DNA of 6,635 nt from Solobacterium sp. GTDB taxonomy: Bacteria; Bacillota_I; Bacilli_A; Erysipelotrichales; Erysipelotrichaceae. Each line of letters starts with the position of its first letter. Positions within the stretch are counted from its first letter, which is position 1. The position numbers were made by a program, and so were the translations under genes. The stretch lies in NCBI GenBank assembly GCA_016284975.1, contig JAEEPV010000263.1, forward strand, positions 1-6,635. Direction: 5' to 3'. Under the pieces are notes generated by a model. It did not search any database and was not told the DNA's origin. It saw only the letters and a list, made by a program, of their open reading frames with translations. Positions 1 through 6,369 of this stretch are shown here, piece by piece.

Positions 1-36
1 ATTTAAGCATCGGAAACATAAAGATTTGATTTTGGA

Positions 37-68
37 AGGGACAGGTGAAACTAAACTGTCCCTGTTTT
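37..68 (+). terminator. Rho-independent terminator of an upstream gene
   Basis: An 8-bp perfect stem, AGGGACAG (37-44) with CTGTCCCT (56-63), encloses an 11-base A-rich loop and is followed by GTTTTG. This is the shape of an intrinsic terminator on the plus strand, although the T run is short. It would end a gene lying mostly or wholly left of the window; the preceding 36 bases show no recognisable coding sequence. It could instead be part of a mobile-element end or a dispersed palindromic repeat, since GGGACA-type palindromes are common beside transposases in Bacillota. Confidence 0.6.
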
Positions 69-77
69 GCGGTTTAA

Positions 78-530
78 AATGTAGCTAAACTTCAGGTTAC
101 AAGCGTTAACAATATCCGCAGGATCCTGGGAACGTTCTTTAACTGGCTGTATCAGACGCATTGGATTCCGGAGAACCCGATGTTCTATGTAAAACCGATC
201 CGAGGATTAAAGAAAGTGTATGAACCGATCTCCCCGGAACAGTTCGAACGGATCATGGGTAAAATCGATAATCAGAAAGATAAGGCTTTACTTGCGGTAA
301 TAGCAGGAAGCGGAATCCGGAATGGGGAAGCCTGTACGATGCTGAGAAGCCGTTTGGACCTTGAGAACAAACGTTTCTATGTGACAGGTAAAGGGAATAA
401 GGAAAGAGTCTGTTTCCTGACCCCACGGGCCAAATATGAATTGAAGAAATATCTTGATACCCGAACAGATGATTCGCCGTATGTATTCGTAACACGAAAA
501 ATTTATAGATTTATTACAAATTATTTTTAA
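78..530 (+). pseudogene. Tyrosine recombinase (phage integrase/Xer type), truncated at both ends
   Basis: The frame is open from 78, just after a TAA at 75-77, to a stop at 528-530. An ATG at 180 exists, but similarity to integrases begins well before it. The segment NIRRILGTFFNWLYQTHWI followed by ENP is typical of the end of the N-terminal SAM-like core-binding domain. The catalytic domain then begins: GSGIRNGE carries the catalytic Arg (codon 318-320), and TGKGNKER is the beta-hairpin with the catalytic Lys (codon 390-392). Family members are usually about 280-400 residues. Here the reading collapses after PYVFVTRK into an AT-rich tail, so the HxxR box, the His/Trp and the Tyr nucleophile are absent. 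Roughly 50 N-terminal and 100 C-terminal residues appear to be missing (estimate). It cannot catalyse strand exchange as it stands and is best read as a relic of an integrated element. Confidence 0.8.
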
Positions 531-537
531 TTTATAG
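500..537 (+). repeat. 9-bp direct repeat at the 3' breakpoint of the recombinase relic
   Basis: AATTTATAG occurs at 500-508 and again at 529-537, 29 bases apart start to start, in very AT-rich DNA. The first copy lies exactly where the recombinase reading frame stops resembling the family. It may be the footprint of a deletion between short repeats, or chance in AT-rich sequence. Confidence 0.3.
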
Positions 538-548
538 CAGGTATTGTG

Positions 549-557
549 TGCTAAAAT
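549..557 (+). promoter_or_regulatory. Extended -10 promoter for the surface protein gene
   Basis: TGC followed by TAAAAT (552-557) is an extended -10 element matching TATAAT at five of six positions. No good -35 lies 16-18 bases upstream (that stretch is AT-rich), which is tolerated at extended -10 promoters. Transcription would start near 564, giving a leader of about 50 bases. The leader contains a small GCCT/AGGC hairpin at 580-591. Confidence 0.4.
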
Positions 558-603
558 CTCCACGAGAATGGTTTGTTATGCCTTTTCAGGCTGTTAATAC
601 AGT

Positions 604-607
604 GAGG
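604..607 (+). promoter_or_regulatory. Ribosome binding site that favours the ATG at 616
   Basis: GAGG at 604-607 lies eight bases before the ATG at 616, but only two before the in-frame ATG at 610. The spacing favours 616, which also gives a cleaner signal peptide n-region (MRNTVRR). Confidence 0.5.
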
Positions 608-615
608 TAATGTGT

Positions 616-3600
616 ATGCGCAATACTGTAAGAAGATTAGTACTTGTCGTTATGACTATGTTTTTATACGTTGGGTTATTTCTCTCCCATCAGCAAATCC
701 TAGTTCAGGCAGAACAAAACGATAATGTGACATTTGATATTGAATTAACCAATGCATATGTGGACGGACTTGAGACAGAATCATTGTTATTCACAACCTA
801 TCACGTACTGCCGAAAGGATCCTATATTCTTAAAGAAAATTTAAGCATTAATAAGCCCTTACTAATTAAGGGTGATTTCATGGATCCGGTATATTTGAAT
901 CTCAACGGCCACTCGATTACTTTAACAGGTAATACCGAAGTAATACGTCTGAAGGGCACCCCTAGTTCCGGCTCGTATCGGATGATGCAGACGACACTGC
1001 ATATTTATGATGATAAAACTGATACTTCAACCACTGGTAAAATTACGCATGCATCGGGTTTTACAGGCAGCGGCATCAATGTCGGGCGAAACGCGCATCT
1101 ATATATGCATGGAGGCGAAATCTCCGGTAACAATAGCAACTATGGCGGTGGAGTATATCTGTTCAAAGGTGCCAACTTGCATATGGAGGGCGGCACAATT
1201 ACCAATAACACTGCATATGAAGGCGGCGGCGTTTATCTGGAGGATGCGACTTGTAACGTTCGTTTCAGAGGGCTTTTCGAAATCGCCAATAACAAGAAAA
1301 AGAATAACACCACTCTAGATAACTTATACCTTCCCTGGGGCGGCAAGCTGGATCTTTATCACAGCAGCAACATTAACAGTTCTTCCACGGTCGGCATTAC
1401 AACTCAGGCAAAACCGACAAGTACAGTTGCTACAGAAGGTGTTCTACTCTGGAAAGATCGTAGTACTGTAATACATGAGAATGTCTTCGTCAGCGATGAT
1501 AATACATATATTATTTACAACAAAGGGAGCAACGGCTACCTGACATTTAATCAAGACCACGAGTTCAAGGTTCATTTCGTAACCAACTGCAATACTCCTG
1601 ATTATGACGTATTTGTTAAGGCAATGCTACAGGTACAAAAACCTGAAATTTCGAATACTGGTTACACCTTGGATGGATGGTATACCGATTCCGGTTTCAC
1701 GAAGCCTTATAACTTCGACAGCGCTGTTCTGTCTGATCTGACATTGTATGCCAAATGGATACCTAATACTTATACGGTGACATTCAATTCAAATGGAGGA
1801 ACACCTATTCCTGAATACGGCAGAACCAGAGAGGTCGTTTATGACACTACATATGGGGAATTGCCTATTCCAATAAACCCTGGATACAAATTCTGTGGCT
1901 GGTATACAGCGGCTACTGGTGGAACCGAAATCACTTCTACAAGTATCGTTAAAATAACTGTGCCAACGACATTGTATGCCAGATGGGAAAGCCGAAGTTA
2001 TGTTGTAAACTGGGCAAACGATGACGGAACTTTGTTGGAAACAGATGAAAATGTCTCCTATGGAACAATTCCTACTTATGATAGAGAAGAAGCCCCAACA
2101 AAAGCCGAAGATGCCCTGAATACCTATACATTCAAGGAATGGAATCCTAAACCTGCCGCAATAATCAGCGACATGACCTATGTTGCGACCTATACTTCTA
2201 CTCCTAAAACTTATACTGTCACATGGAAAATTGATGATGAACACTCTTTGATACAAGAATCTGTCACTGCAGGTACAATGCCCACTTATCCAGGGTCTAC
2301 TCCTGAAAAAGCAGCAACTTCACAGTACAGCTATACATTTGATTCGTGGTTTCCTGCTGTAACTGCTGTAACTAGCGATGTAACATACACTGCAGTCTTC
2401 ACTGAGTCGGTTAACAAGTACAAAATTACTTTTGTTAATGAAGACGAATCAGTTCTGCAGGAATTAGAAGTAGAATATGGTCAGTTTCCTGTTTACTCTG
2501 GTGAAGTACCTACAAAGCAGGGCGATGCAGAACACACTTATGTATTCACTGGATGGGACCCTGCAATAACTACAGTCACAAAGGATACAACGTATAAGGC
2601 GGTTTTTAATACGGTTTCTCCTACTCAATATACTGTGACATTTGTAGATGGGTCTGGCAATGTATTAAGTACGAAACAATATGATGCAGATACTAGTGCG
2701 GAACAAATTGTAAAACCGAATGTCCCTAGTGTAGGTACTGAACAATACTTGTATGAGTTTGAAAGATGGAATCCTGCAGTGAGTGCGGTAACCAGTGATG
2801 TTATTTATGTGGCACAATTTAAAAAAACACCACAAAAATACAAAATCATATGGAAGAGTGATTCTGAGAATGTGCTTGCTACTGAGAACTTACCATTTGG
2901 AACTGTTCTGCAGTATAAAGGTGAAACTCCCACAAAAGCTGATGATGTGACAAATAGAAGAGCATACATCTTCAACGGAACATGGTCTTCAGTTAGTACA
3001 CAGAGGATGGATGTTGTCCGTAGGGATGAAACCTTTACTGCAAACTTTGATGAAAAAAATTACTATACAATCACTTGGAAGAATGATAATGATTCCCCAT
3101 TGGAAACGGACACTAGGGTCATTGCTGGTACAACTCCTGAATATAATGGTGAAACACCAACCACAACAAAAGCAGGATATCAATTTGCTGGATGGGATAA
3201 GCCGATTAGTATGGCTGTAAAAGATGAAACATATACTGCAGTCTTCAAAGCACCAGATGAATATGTTATTAGAATTGTATATCCAAATGGTACAGAGCAA
3301 ACCATCGTAAAAAAATATGGAGAAAAAATAGCAGAACCGGCTTCAACTGGCATAGAACGTTTTGAAGGCTGGTATGATCAAGATGGAAACGTTTTTGATT
3401 TTAATACAGAAATCAAAAATAATCTTGTTCTGACTGCCAAGCAATATGAATACCGCTATATACCAGAGAGCAACTTTACCTGGATTCTAGGCACCTCCGC
3501 GAATCAGAACGCAACTGTGAAACGATTTGTTGGGGAGAAATTTTCTGGTAAAGATAAGGATGCGGCAGATGTTGTCGATACCTATCAATCATTTTTGGAT

Positions 3601-4059
3601 AATGGCAGTCAGTTGTATGTCGATGATACCAGGTTGAAGGAAAATGAAGACTTTATTCATAATGAGGGAAGTCTGGCTGTTACATTAAGCGCGGACATGC
3701 TGAATTCGCTTAGTGTTGGAACACACAGGCTGCGCGCTGTATTCACGGATGGATATGCGGATCTGATGTTCAATGTCATCAATGAAAATGATCCGATTCC
3801 AGCAGCACCGGAAGCTCCGCATACAGATAACGTCGTTACCTGTCAGATGGCCGGATTTCCTGCCAACTATGAATGGAATGAAGCCGCAAAGGCATGCCAG
3901 CCCGGTTATCTGGATGAAAGCGGGGTATTCCACTCCACCTCAGTCCGCAAGGCCGCTGTAAATACGTATGATAAAGGACATGAGGGTAACAAAATCTCTT
4001 TTGTTGCCGCAATGATCAGCAGCTTCATCGCAGCATATTTACTGAGGAAGTTCGATTAG
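616..4059 (+). CDS. Secreted InlB-repeat surface protein with beta-helix region and LPXTG-like sorting signal
   Basis: A large cell-surface protein of about 1147 residues, presumably an adhesin or surface-binding protein; no enzymatic motif is seen. Order of parts (residues from ATG 616): signal peptide 1-32 (RR, hydrophobic 8-23, cleavage after VQA); a Gly-rich right-handed beta-helix-like region to about 310, with GGGVYL recurring 26 residues apart at 177 and 203; two InlB B-type (Listeria-Bacteroides) repeats at about 317-382 and 386-458, with GWYT and LYAKW/LYARW signatures; six repeats of about 70 residues starting at Tyr 462, 533, 602, 672, 742 and 817; a B-like repeat from 883; an X2-like module ending near 1054 (SVGTHRLRAVFTDG); a two-Cys module (C1076, C1094); and a sorting-like tail, VNTYDKG at 1115-1121, hydrophobic 1127-1143, then RKFD. 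No leucine-rich repeats are present, so it is not an internalin proper. It appears to be monocistronic, ending at the hairpin at 4096. The ligand is unknown. Confidence 0.9.
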   Translation: MRNTVRRLVLVVMTMFLYVGLFLSHQQILVQAEQNDNVTFDIELTNAYVDGLETESLLFTTYHVLPKGSYILKENLSINKPLLIKGDFMDPVYLNLNGHSITLTGNTEVIRLKGTPSSGSYRMMQTTLHIYDDKTDTSTTGKITHASGFTGSGINVGRNAHLYMHGGEISGNNSNYGGGVYLFKGANLHMEGGTITNNTAYEGGGVYLEDATCNVRFRGLFEIANNKKKNNTTLDNLYLPWGGKLDLYHSSNINSSSTVGITTQAKPTSTVATEGVLLWKDRSTVIHENVFVSDDNTYIIYNKGSNGYLTFNQDHEFKVHFVTNCNTPDYDVFVKAMLQVQKPEISNTGYTLDGWYTDSGFTKPYNFDSAVLSDLTLYAKWIPNTYTVTFNSNGGTPIPEYGRTREVVYDTTYGELPIPINPGYKFCGWYTAATGGTEITSTSIVKITVPTTLYARWESRSYVVNWANDDGTLLETDENVSYGTIPTYDREEAPTKAEDALNTYTFKEWNPKPAAIISDMTYVATYTSTPKTYTVTWKIDDEHSLIQESVTAGTMPTYPGSTPEKAATSQYSYTFDSWFPAVTAVTSDVTYTAVFTESVNKYKITFVNEDESVLQELEVEYGQFPVYSGEVPTKQGDAEHTYVFTGWDPAITTVTKDTTYKAVFNTVSPTQYTVTFVDGSGNVLSTKQYDADTSAEQIVKPNVPSVGTEQYLYEFERWNPAVSAVTSDVIYVAQFKKTPQKYKIIWKSDSENVLATENLPFGTVLQYKGETPTKADDVTNRRAYIFNGTWSSVSTQRMDVVRRDETFTANFDEKNYYTITWKNDNDSPLETDTRVIAGTTPEYNGETPTTTKAGYQFAGWDKPISMAVKDETYTAVFKAPDEYVIRIVYPNGTEQTIVKKYGEKIAEPASTGIERFEGWYDQDGNVFDFNTEIKNNLVLTAKQYEYRYIPESNFTWILGTSANQNATVKRFVGEKFSGKDKDAADVVDTYQSFLDNGSQLYVDDTRLKENEDFIHNEGSLAVTLSADMLNSLSVGTHRLRAVFTDGYADLMFNVINENDPIPAAPEAPHTDNVVTCQMAGFPANYEWNEAAKACQPGYLDESGVFHSTSVRKAAVNTYDKGHEGNKISFVAAMISSFIAAYLLRKFD
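1999..3261 (+). repeat. Six tandem protein repeats of about 70 residues in the surface protein
   Basis: Copies begin at codons 1999, 2212, 2419, 2629, 2839 and 3064, with spacings of 71, 69, 70, 70 and 75 residues. Each runs as Y-x-(V/I)-x-(W/F), an acidic stretch near residues 7-10, often a P-T-K-like segment mid-repeat, then Y-x-F-x-x-W-x-P and a closing T-Y-x-A-x-F strand. The copies resemble divergent relatives of the InlB B-repeat fold (inference). The third base positions have diverged, so these are old duplications rather than a fresh slippage array. Copy 4 lacks the P-T-K segment. Copy 5 carries an insertion (NRRAYIFNGTW, then a longer final strand). Confidence 0.8.
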
Positions 4060-4095
4060 TCAGACATCGAGTATTATATTGTTCTTATAATCGAC

Positions 4096-4123
4096 AGAGG
4101 CTGTGAAATGCAGCCTCTTTTCT
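4096..4123 (+). terminator. Rho-independent terminator of the surface protein gene
   Basis: AGAGGCTG (4096-4103) pairs perfectly with CAGCCTCT (4111-4118) around a 7-base loop, followed by TTTCT. It lies 36 bases after the TAG at 4057-4059. A weaker TCGA...TCGA imperfect hairpin (4067-4094) sits just upstream. On the minus strand the same stem is not followed by a T run, so it is a poor terminator for the convergent deacylase gene. Confidence 0.75.
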
Positions 4124-4210
4124 GACGGAAAACCCGGTGCAGAAGAGGTCCTTCGTTTACTGTTCACAGCCCTTAAGTCACTTTGTTCTTGGTAATTATG
4201 ATGCGGATGG

Positions 4211-4684
4211 CTATTCTTCCCATCCCTTGCAGATATCGCACCAGCCCATGGCATTGGATGCCTGTTCAAACTCTTCCGGCGTTAGGGTGACTGAGGTGTA
4301 TTCATCTCCTGCGGCGGGATGAACATACGCAAAGCGCTTCATCGAAATATCCAGCCAGACCGGAATATCCGAAGGGATACCGAACGGGCAGACACCGCCC
4401 GGCTGATAGCCGATCAGTTCTTCTACCTGATCACGGGGAACCATATGCGGTTTGGTGTGAAACTTTGCCTTGAATTTGGAACTGTTCACTCTGCCGTCTC
4501 CGGCCATTACCACAATGACCGGTTTTTCATCCACGACAAAGGACAGGGTCTTGGCAATCTCCGGTTCGGTGCATCCGATGCGCATGGCCGCATGTTCCAC
4601 GGTATCGATTGTTTCTTCGTGTCTTGTGATACGGTCTTCCAGACCATATTTCTTCAGTGCCTCATATACTTTTTTCTTTGTCAT
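4211..4684 (-). CDS. YbaK/EbsC-family aminoacyl-tRNA deacylase
   Basis: A 157-residue protein of the tRNA-editing (YbaK/ProX) superfamily. These free-standing cytoplasmic enzymes hydrolyse mischarged aminoacyl-tRNAs such as Cys-tRNA(Pro) or Ala-tRNA(Pro). Which substrate this one uses cannot be read from the sequence. Visible signatures are the conserved Lys in EIAKTL (K45), the hydrophobic strand VIVVMAGDGRVN (56-67) and the GGVCPFG loop (96-102), characteristic of the family; length is also typical. A C-terminal CxxC (WCDICKGW, Cys 149 and 152) is present. The ATG at 4684 was chosen over an in-frame TTG at 4705 because GGGAAA lies eight bases upstream and the predicted transcript begins near 4708, almost on top of the TTG. 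It is convergent with the surface protein gene, divergent from the radical SAM gene, and probably a housekeeping gene unrelated to either. Confidence 0.9.
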   Translation of the reverse strand: MTKKKVYEALKKYGLEDRITRHEETIDTVEHAAMRIGCTEPEIAKTLSFVVDEKPVIVVMAGDGRVNSSKFKAKFHTKPHMVPRDQVEELIGYQPGGVCPFGIPSDIPVWLDISMKRFAYVHPAAGDEYTSVTLTPEEFEQASNAMGWCDICKGWEE

Positions 4685-4714
4685 GCCTACAGTTTCCCGT
4701 TTCAATACCGGCCT

Positions 4715-4720
4715 ATTATA
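4715..4720 (-). promoter_or_regulatory. -10 box for the deacylase gene
   Basis: On the minus strand this reads TATAAT exactly, 30 bases ahead of the ATG at 4684. The hexamer 17 bases upstream (TGTCCG) is a poor -35. The call rests on the perfect -10 and sensible placement. Transcription would run leftward from about 4708. Confidence 0.4.
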
Positions 4721-4832
4721 ACCCCGGAATGAACCCGCGGACAGGAAAGAACATTGCGGCTCGCATTCTTCTGATTCACAGATATCATGGTCCGGCTGCC
4801 GGCAACTTCCGCATCCAGACAGCGCATTTGCT

Positions 4833-4860
4833 TTTACTGTGACCGAAGGAGACTTATAAT
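4833..4860 (+). promoter_or_regulatory. Promoter of the radical SAM/peptide operon
   Basis: TTTACT (4833-4838, four of six matches to TTGACA), a 16-base spacer and a perfect TATAAT (4855-4860). Transcription would start near 4867, leaving a leader of about 25 bases with AGGAG. The 107 bases between this and the divergent deacylase -10 contain short inverted GCCGGC-type sequence but no operator or riboswitch I can support. Confidence 0.5.
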
Positions 4861-4878
4861 TAAAAAAACTGTTTTATC

Positions 4879-4883
4879 AGGAG
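4879..4883 (+). promoter_or_regulatory. Ribosome binding site fixing the radical SAM start at 4892
   Basis: AGGAG at 4879-4883 ends eight bases before the ATG at 4892. The frame is open back to 4787, but the extra 35 codons cross the promoter and have no ribosome site, so 4892 is the start. Confidence 0.75.
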
Positions 4884-4891
4884 TGACTGCG

Positions 4892-6367
4892 ATGCGTGAT
4901 GAAGGAAACAGACGAATATATATCCTGTCTCCGGCATATTGTCTGAGGGGATGGAAACTCCTGCCGTTCGGCATTACACAGGCCCGGGGGACGAATACTG
5001 AGTTTGTGGATAAGGAAACCTATGCGCTGATGCTGGACTGCGATGGCGAGACATTGATTGACTATGATGCGCTGAGTGAGAAACAGAAAGCTTGGTATGA
5101 CTTCTGGGAAGAACAGAATGTCATACAGCGCTGCACGGAGAAGAAGCACCTTCTACCGTATCAGGAATATAAAGCGTATGACTGCCGCTATAAATCTTCC
5201 ATCAGCTGGTCCATTACCGGAAAATGCAATTATTCCTGCAGGCACTGCTTTATGTCGGCACCGCACGCCTTAACCGGAGAACCGTCCTATGAACAGCTGA
5301 TGACGATGCTGGACAGTTTTGAGCGGTGCGGAATCCGAGGAATCGGGCTGACCGGCGGAGAACCGCTGATCCGGCCGGATTTCTGGCAGCTGGTTGATGA
5401 GATCCGGAAGCGGGATATGTTTATCACGACAATTTACTCCAACGGGAAACTCGTTGATGACCGCTTTATCGAAGAACTGGAAAAACGGGATCTTCATCCG
5501 GTTGTCCAGCTGAGTTTTGACGGGGTCGGACACCATGATTGGATGCGGGGCGTAAAGGGTGCTGAACAGATTGCTGTGGATGCTTTCCGGCGGTGTCAGA
5601 AACATGGCATTCGTACCTCAGCATCCATGGCCCTGTGCAGGGAAAGCGCCCCCAGCATACGGGAAACGGTGAAGCTGCTCGCATCGGTCGGCTGTTCCAG
5701 TTTCAAGATTAACAATGCTTCACCGCAGGGTGAATGGAAGAATGAGCCGGAGCACTACCTCACCGATGCCGAAGCAAATCAGATTTATCTGGACTACATT
5801 CCGTACTTCTTTGAGGACGGGGCTCCGCTCTCACTGGTTCTCGAAGGGCTCTTTCACTACAACACGGAAGAGAAGGTCGAACAGGGCATGTATGAAAAAT
5901 GGATTCCCGAGGCAAACTTTGCGGATGCGCCGATGTGCGCGATTGTCCGCCGCAGTATGTATGTCTCACCGGAGGGCAATGTGCTTCCGTGCATGTCGCT
6001 TGTCGCTACGCCGATCGAAAAGGAATTCCCGAATCTTCTGACGCAGCCGCTGGAGGAGATTCTCGATGACCCGTCGCATTACATGAGTGTGATTAATTTC
6101 CGGATTCAGGATTTTATGGATCACAACCCGGAGTGCAGAGAATGCGAGTACCGTGAAGCATGCTGCGGAGGCTGTCGGGCTACAGCGCTGATCACATCCC
6201 CGGATGATTATCTTGCAAAAGACATGAAAGCATGTGAATATTTCAAAGGCGGATGGAAGAAGCGTAAAGAGGATATCCTGCGGGCGATCGGACGGGAAGA
6301 CCTTATTGTGAAGAGAACATCCGTGAAGTACACTGAAAATAACGAAAACAGACAGAAGGGATTATGA
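4892..6367 (+). CDS. Radical SAM/SPASM RiPP maturase (ranthipeptide/sactipeptide type)
   Basis: A 491-residue enzyme expected to use S-adenosylmethionine and iron-sulfur clusters to form carbon-sulfur or other crosslinks on a peptide. Residues 1-100 hold an N-terminal region with SPAYCLRGWKLLPFGI and a following helical stretch (YALMLDCDGETLIDYDALS, then a charged helix). This resembles PqqD-like leader-binding (RRE) domains, by pattern only. The radical SAM core has C112-x3-C116-x2-C119 for the 4Fe-4S cluster, GGEP at 155-158 and SFDG in the LSFDGVGHHDWMRG segment. The SPASM domain has the full seven cysteines: C349, C367 (with G362-x4-C367), C415, C418, C424, C428 and C448, plus an extra C425. 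These should ligate two auxiliary clusters. The stop TGA overlaps the first ATG of the next frame, and the peptide gene follows immediately, so that peptide is the likely substrate. The gene is markedly GC-richer than the surface protein. The exact chemistry cannot be told from sequence. Confidence 0.92.
   Translation: MRDEGNRRIYILSPAYCLRGWKLLPFGITQARGTNTEFVDKETYALMLDCDGETLIDYDALSEKQKAWYDFWEEQNVIQRCTEKKHLLPYQEYKAYDCRYKSSISWSITGKCNYSCRHCFMSAPHALTGEPSYEQLMTMLDSFERCGIRGIGLTGGEPLIRPDFWQLVDEIRKRDMFITTIYSNGKLVDDRFIEELEKRDLHPVVQLSFDGVGHHDWMRGVKGAEQIAVDAFRRCQKHGIRTSASMALCRESAPSIRETVKLLASVGCSSFKINNASPQGEWKNEPEHYLTDAEANQIYLDYIPYFFEDGAPLSLVLEGLFHYNTEEKVEQGMYEKWIPEANFADAPMCAIVRRSMYVSPEGNVLPCMSLVATPIEKEFPNLLTQPLEEILDDPSHYMSVINFRIQDFMDHNPECRECEYREACCGGCRATALITSPDDYLAKDMKACEYFKGGWKKRKEDILRAIGREDLIVKRTSVKYTENNENRQKGL
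6306..6334 (+). promoter_or_regulatory. Possible internal promoter for the peptide gene
   Basis: TTGTGA (6306-6311), 17 bases, then TACACT (6329-6334), each four of six to consensus, inside the 3' end of the radical SAM gene. It would start transcription near 6341, about 30 bases before the peptide ATG. Matches this good occur by chance, so this is a weak call. Confidence 0.2.
6354..6361 (+). promoter_or_regulatory. Ribosome binding site for the precursor peptide
   Basis: AGAAGGGA at 6354-6361 lies eight bases before the ATG at 6370 but only two before the in-frame ATG at 6364. It favours initiation at 6370, although re-initiation at 6364 through the ATGA overlap is possible. Confidence 0.55.
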
Positions 6368-6369
6368 TC

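Noticed and set aside
480..615. Invertible (phase-variable) promoter controlled by the recombinase
   Set aside because: I see no inverted repeats flanking the promoter, and the recombinase lacks its Tyr nucleophile.
616..4059. True internalin
   Set aside because: B-type repeats are present, but no leucine-rich repeats or internalin cap are seen; the N-terminal part is a Gly-rich beta-helix-like region.
4060..4269. 69-codon minus-strand frame downstream of the deacylase
   Set aside because: It runs through the terminator hairpin and overlaps the deacylase 3' end in another frame, with no ribosome site or recognisable content.
4685..4705. TTG start at 4705 for the deacylase
   Set aside because: It would sit three bases from the predicted transcript start and lacks a ribosome site; the ATG at 4684 fits better.
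4319..4732. 137-codon open frame on the plus strand opposite the deacylase
   Set aside because: It lies antisense to a clear family member with conserved motifs, has no ribosome site or family resemblance, and is a shadow frame.
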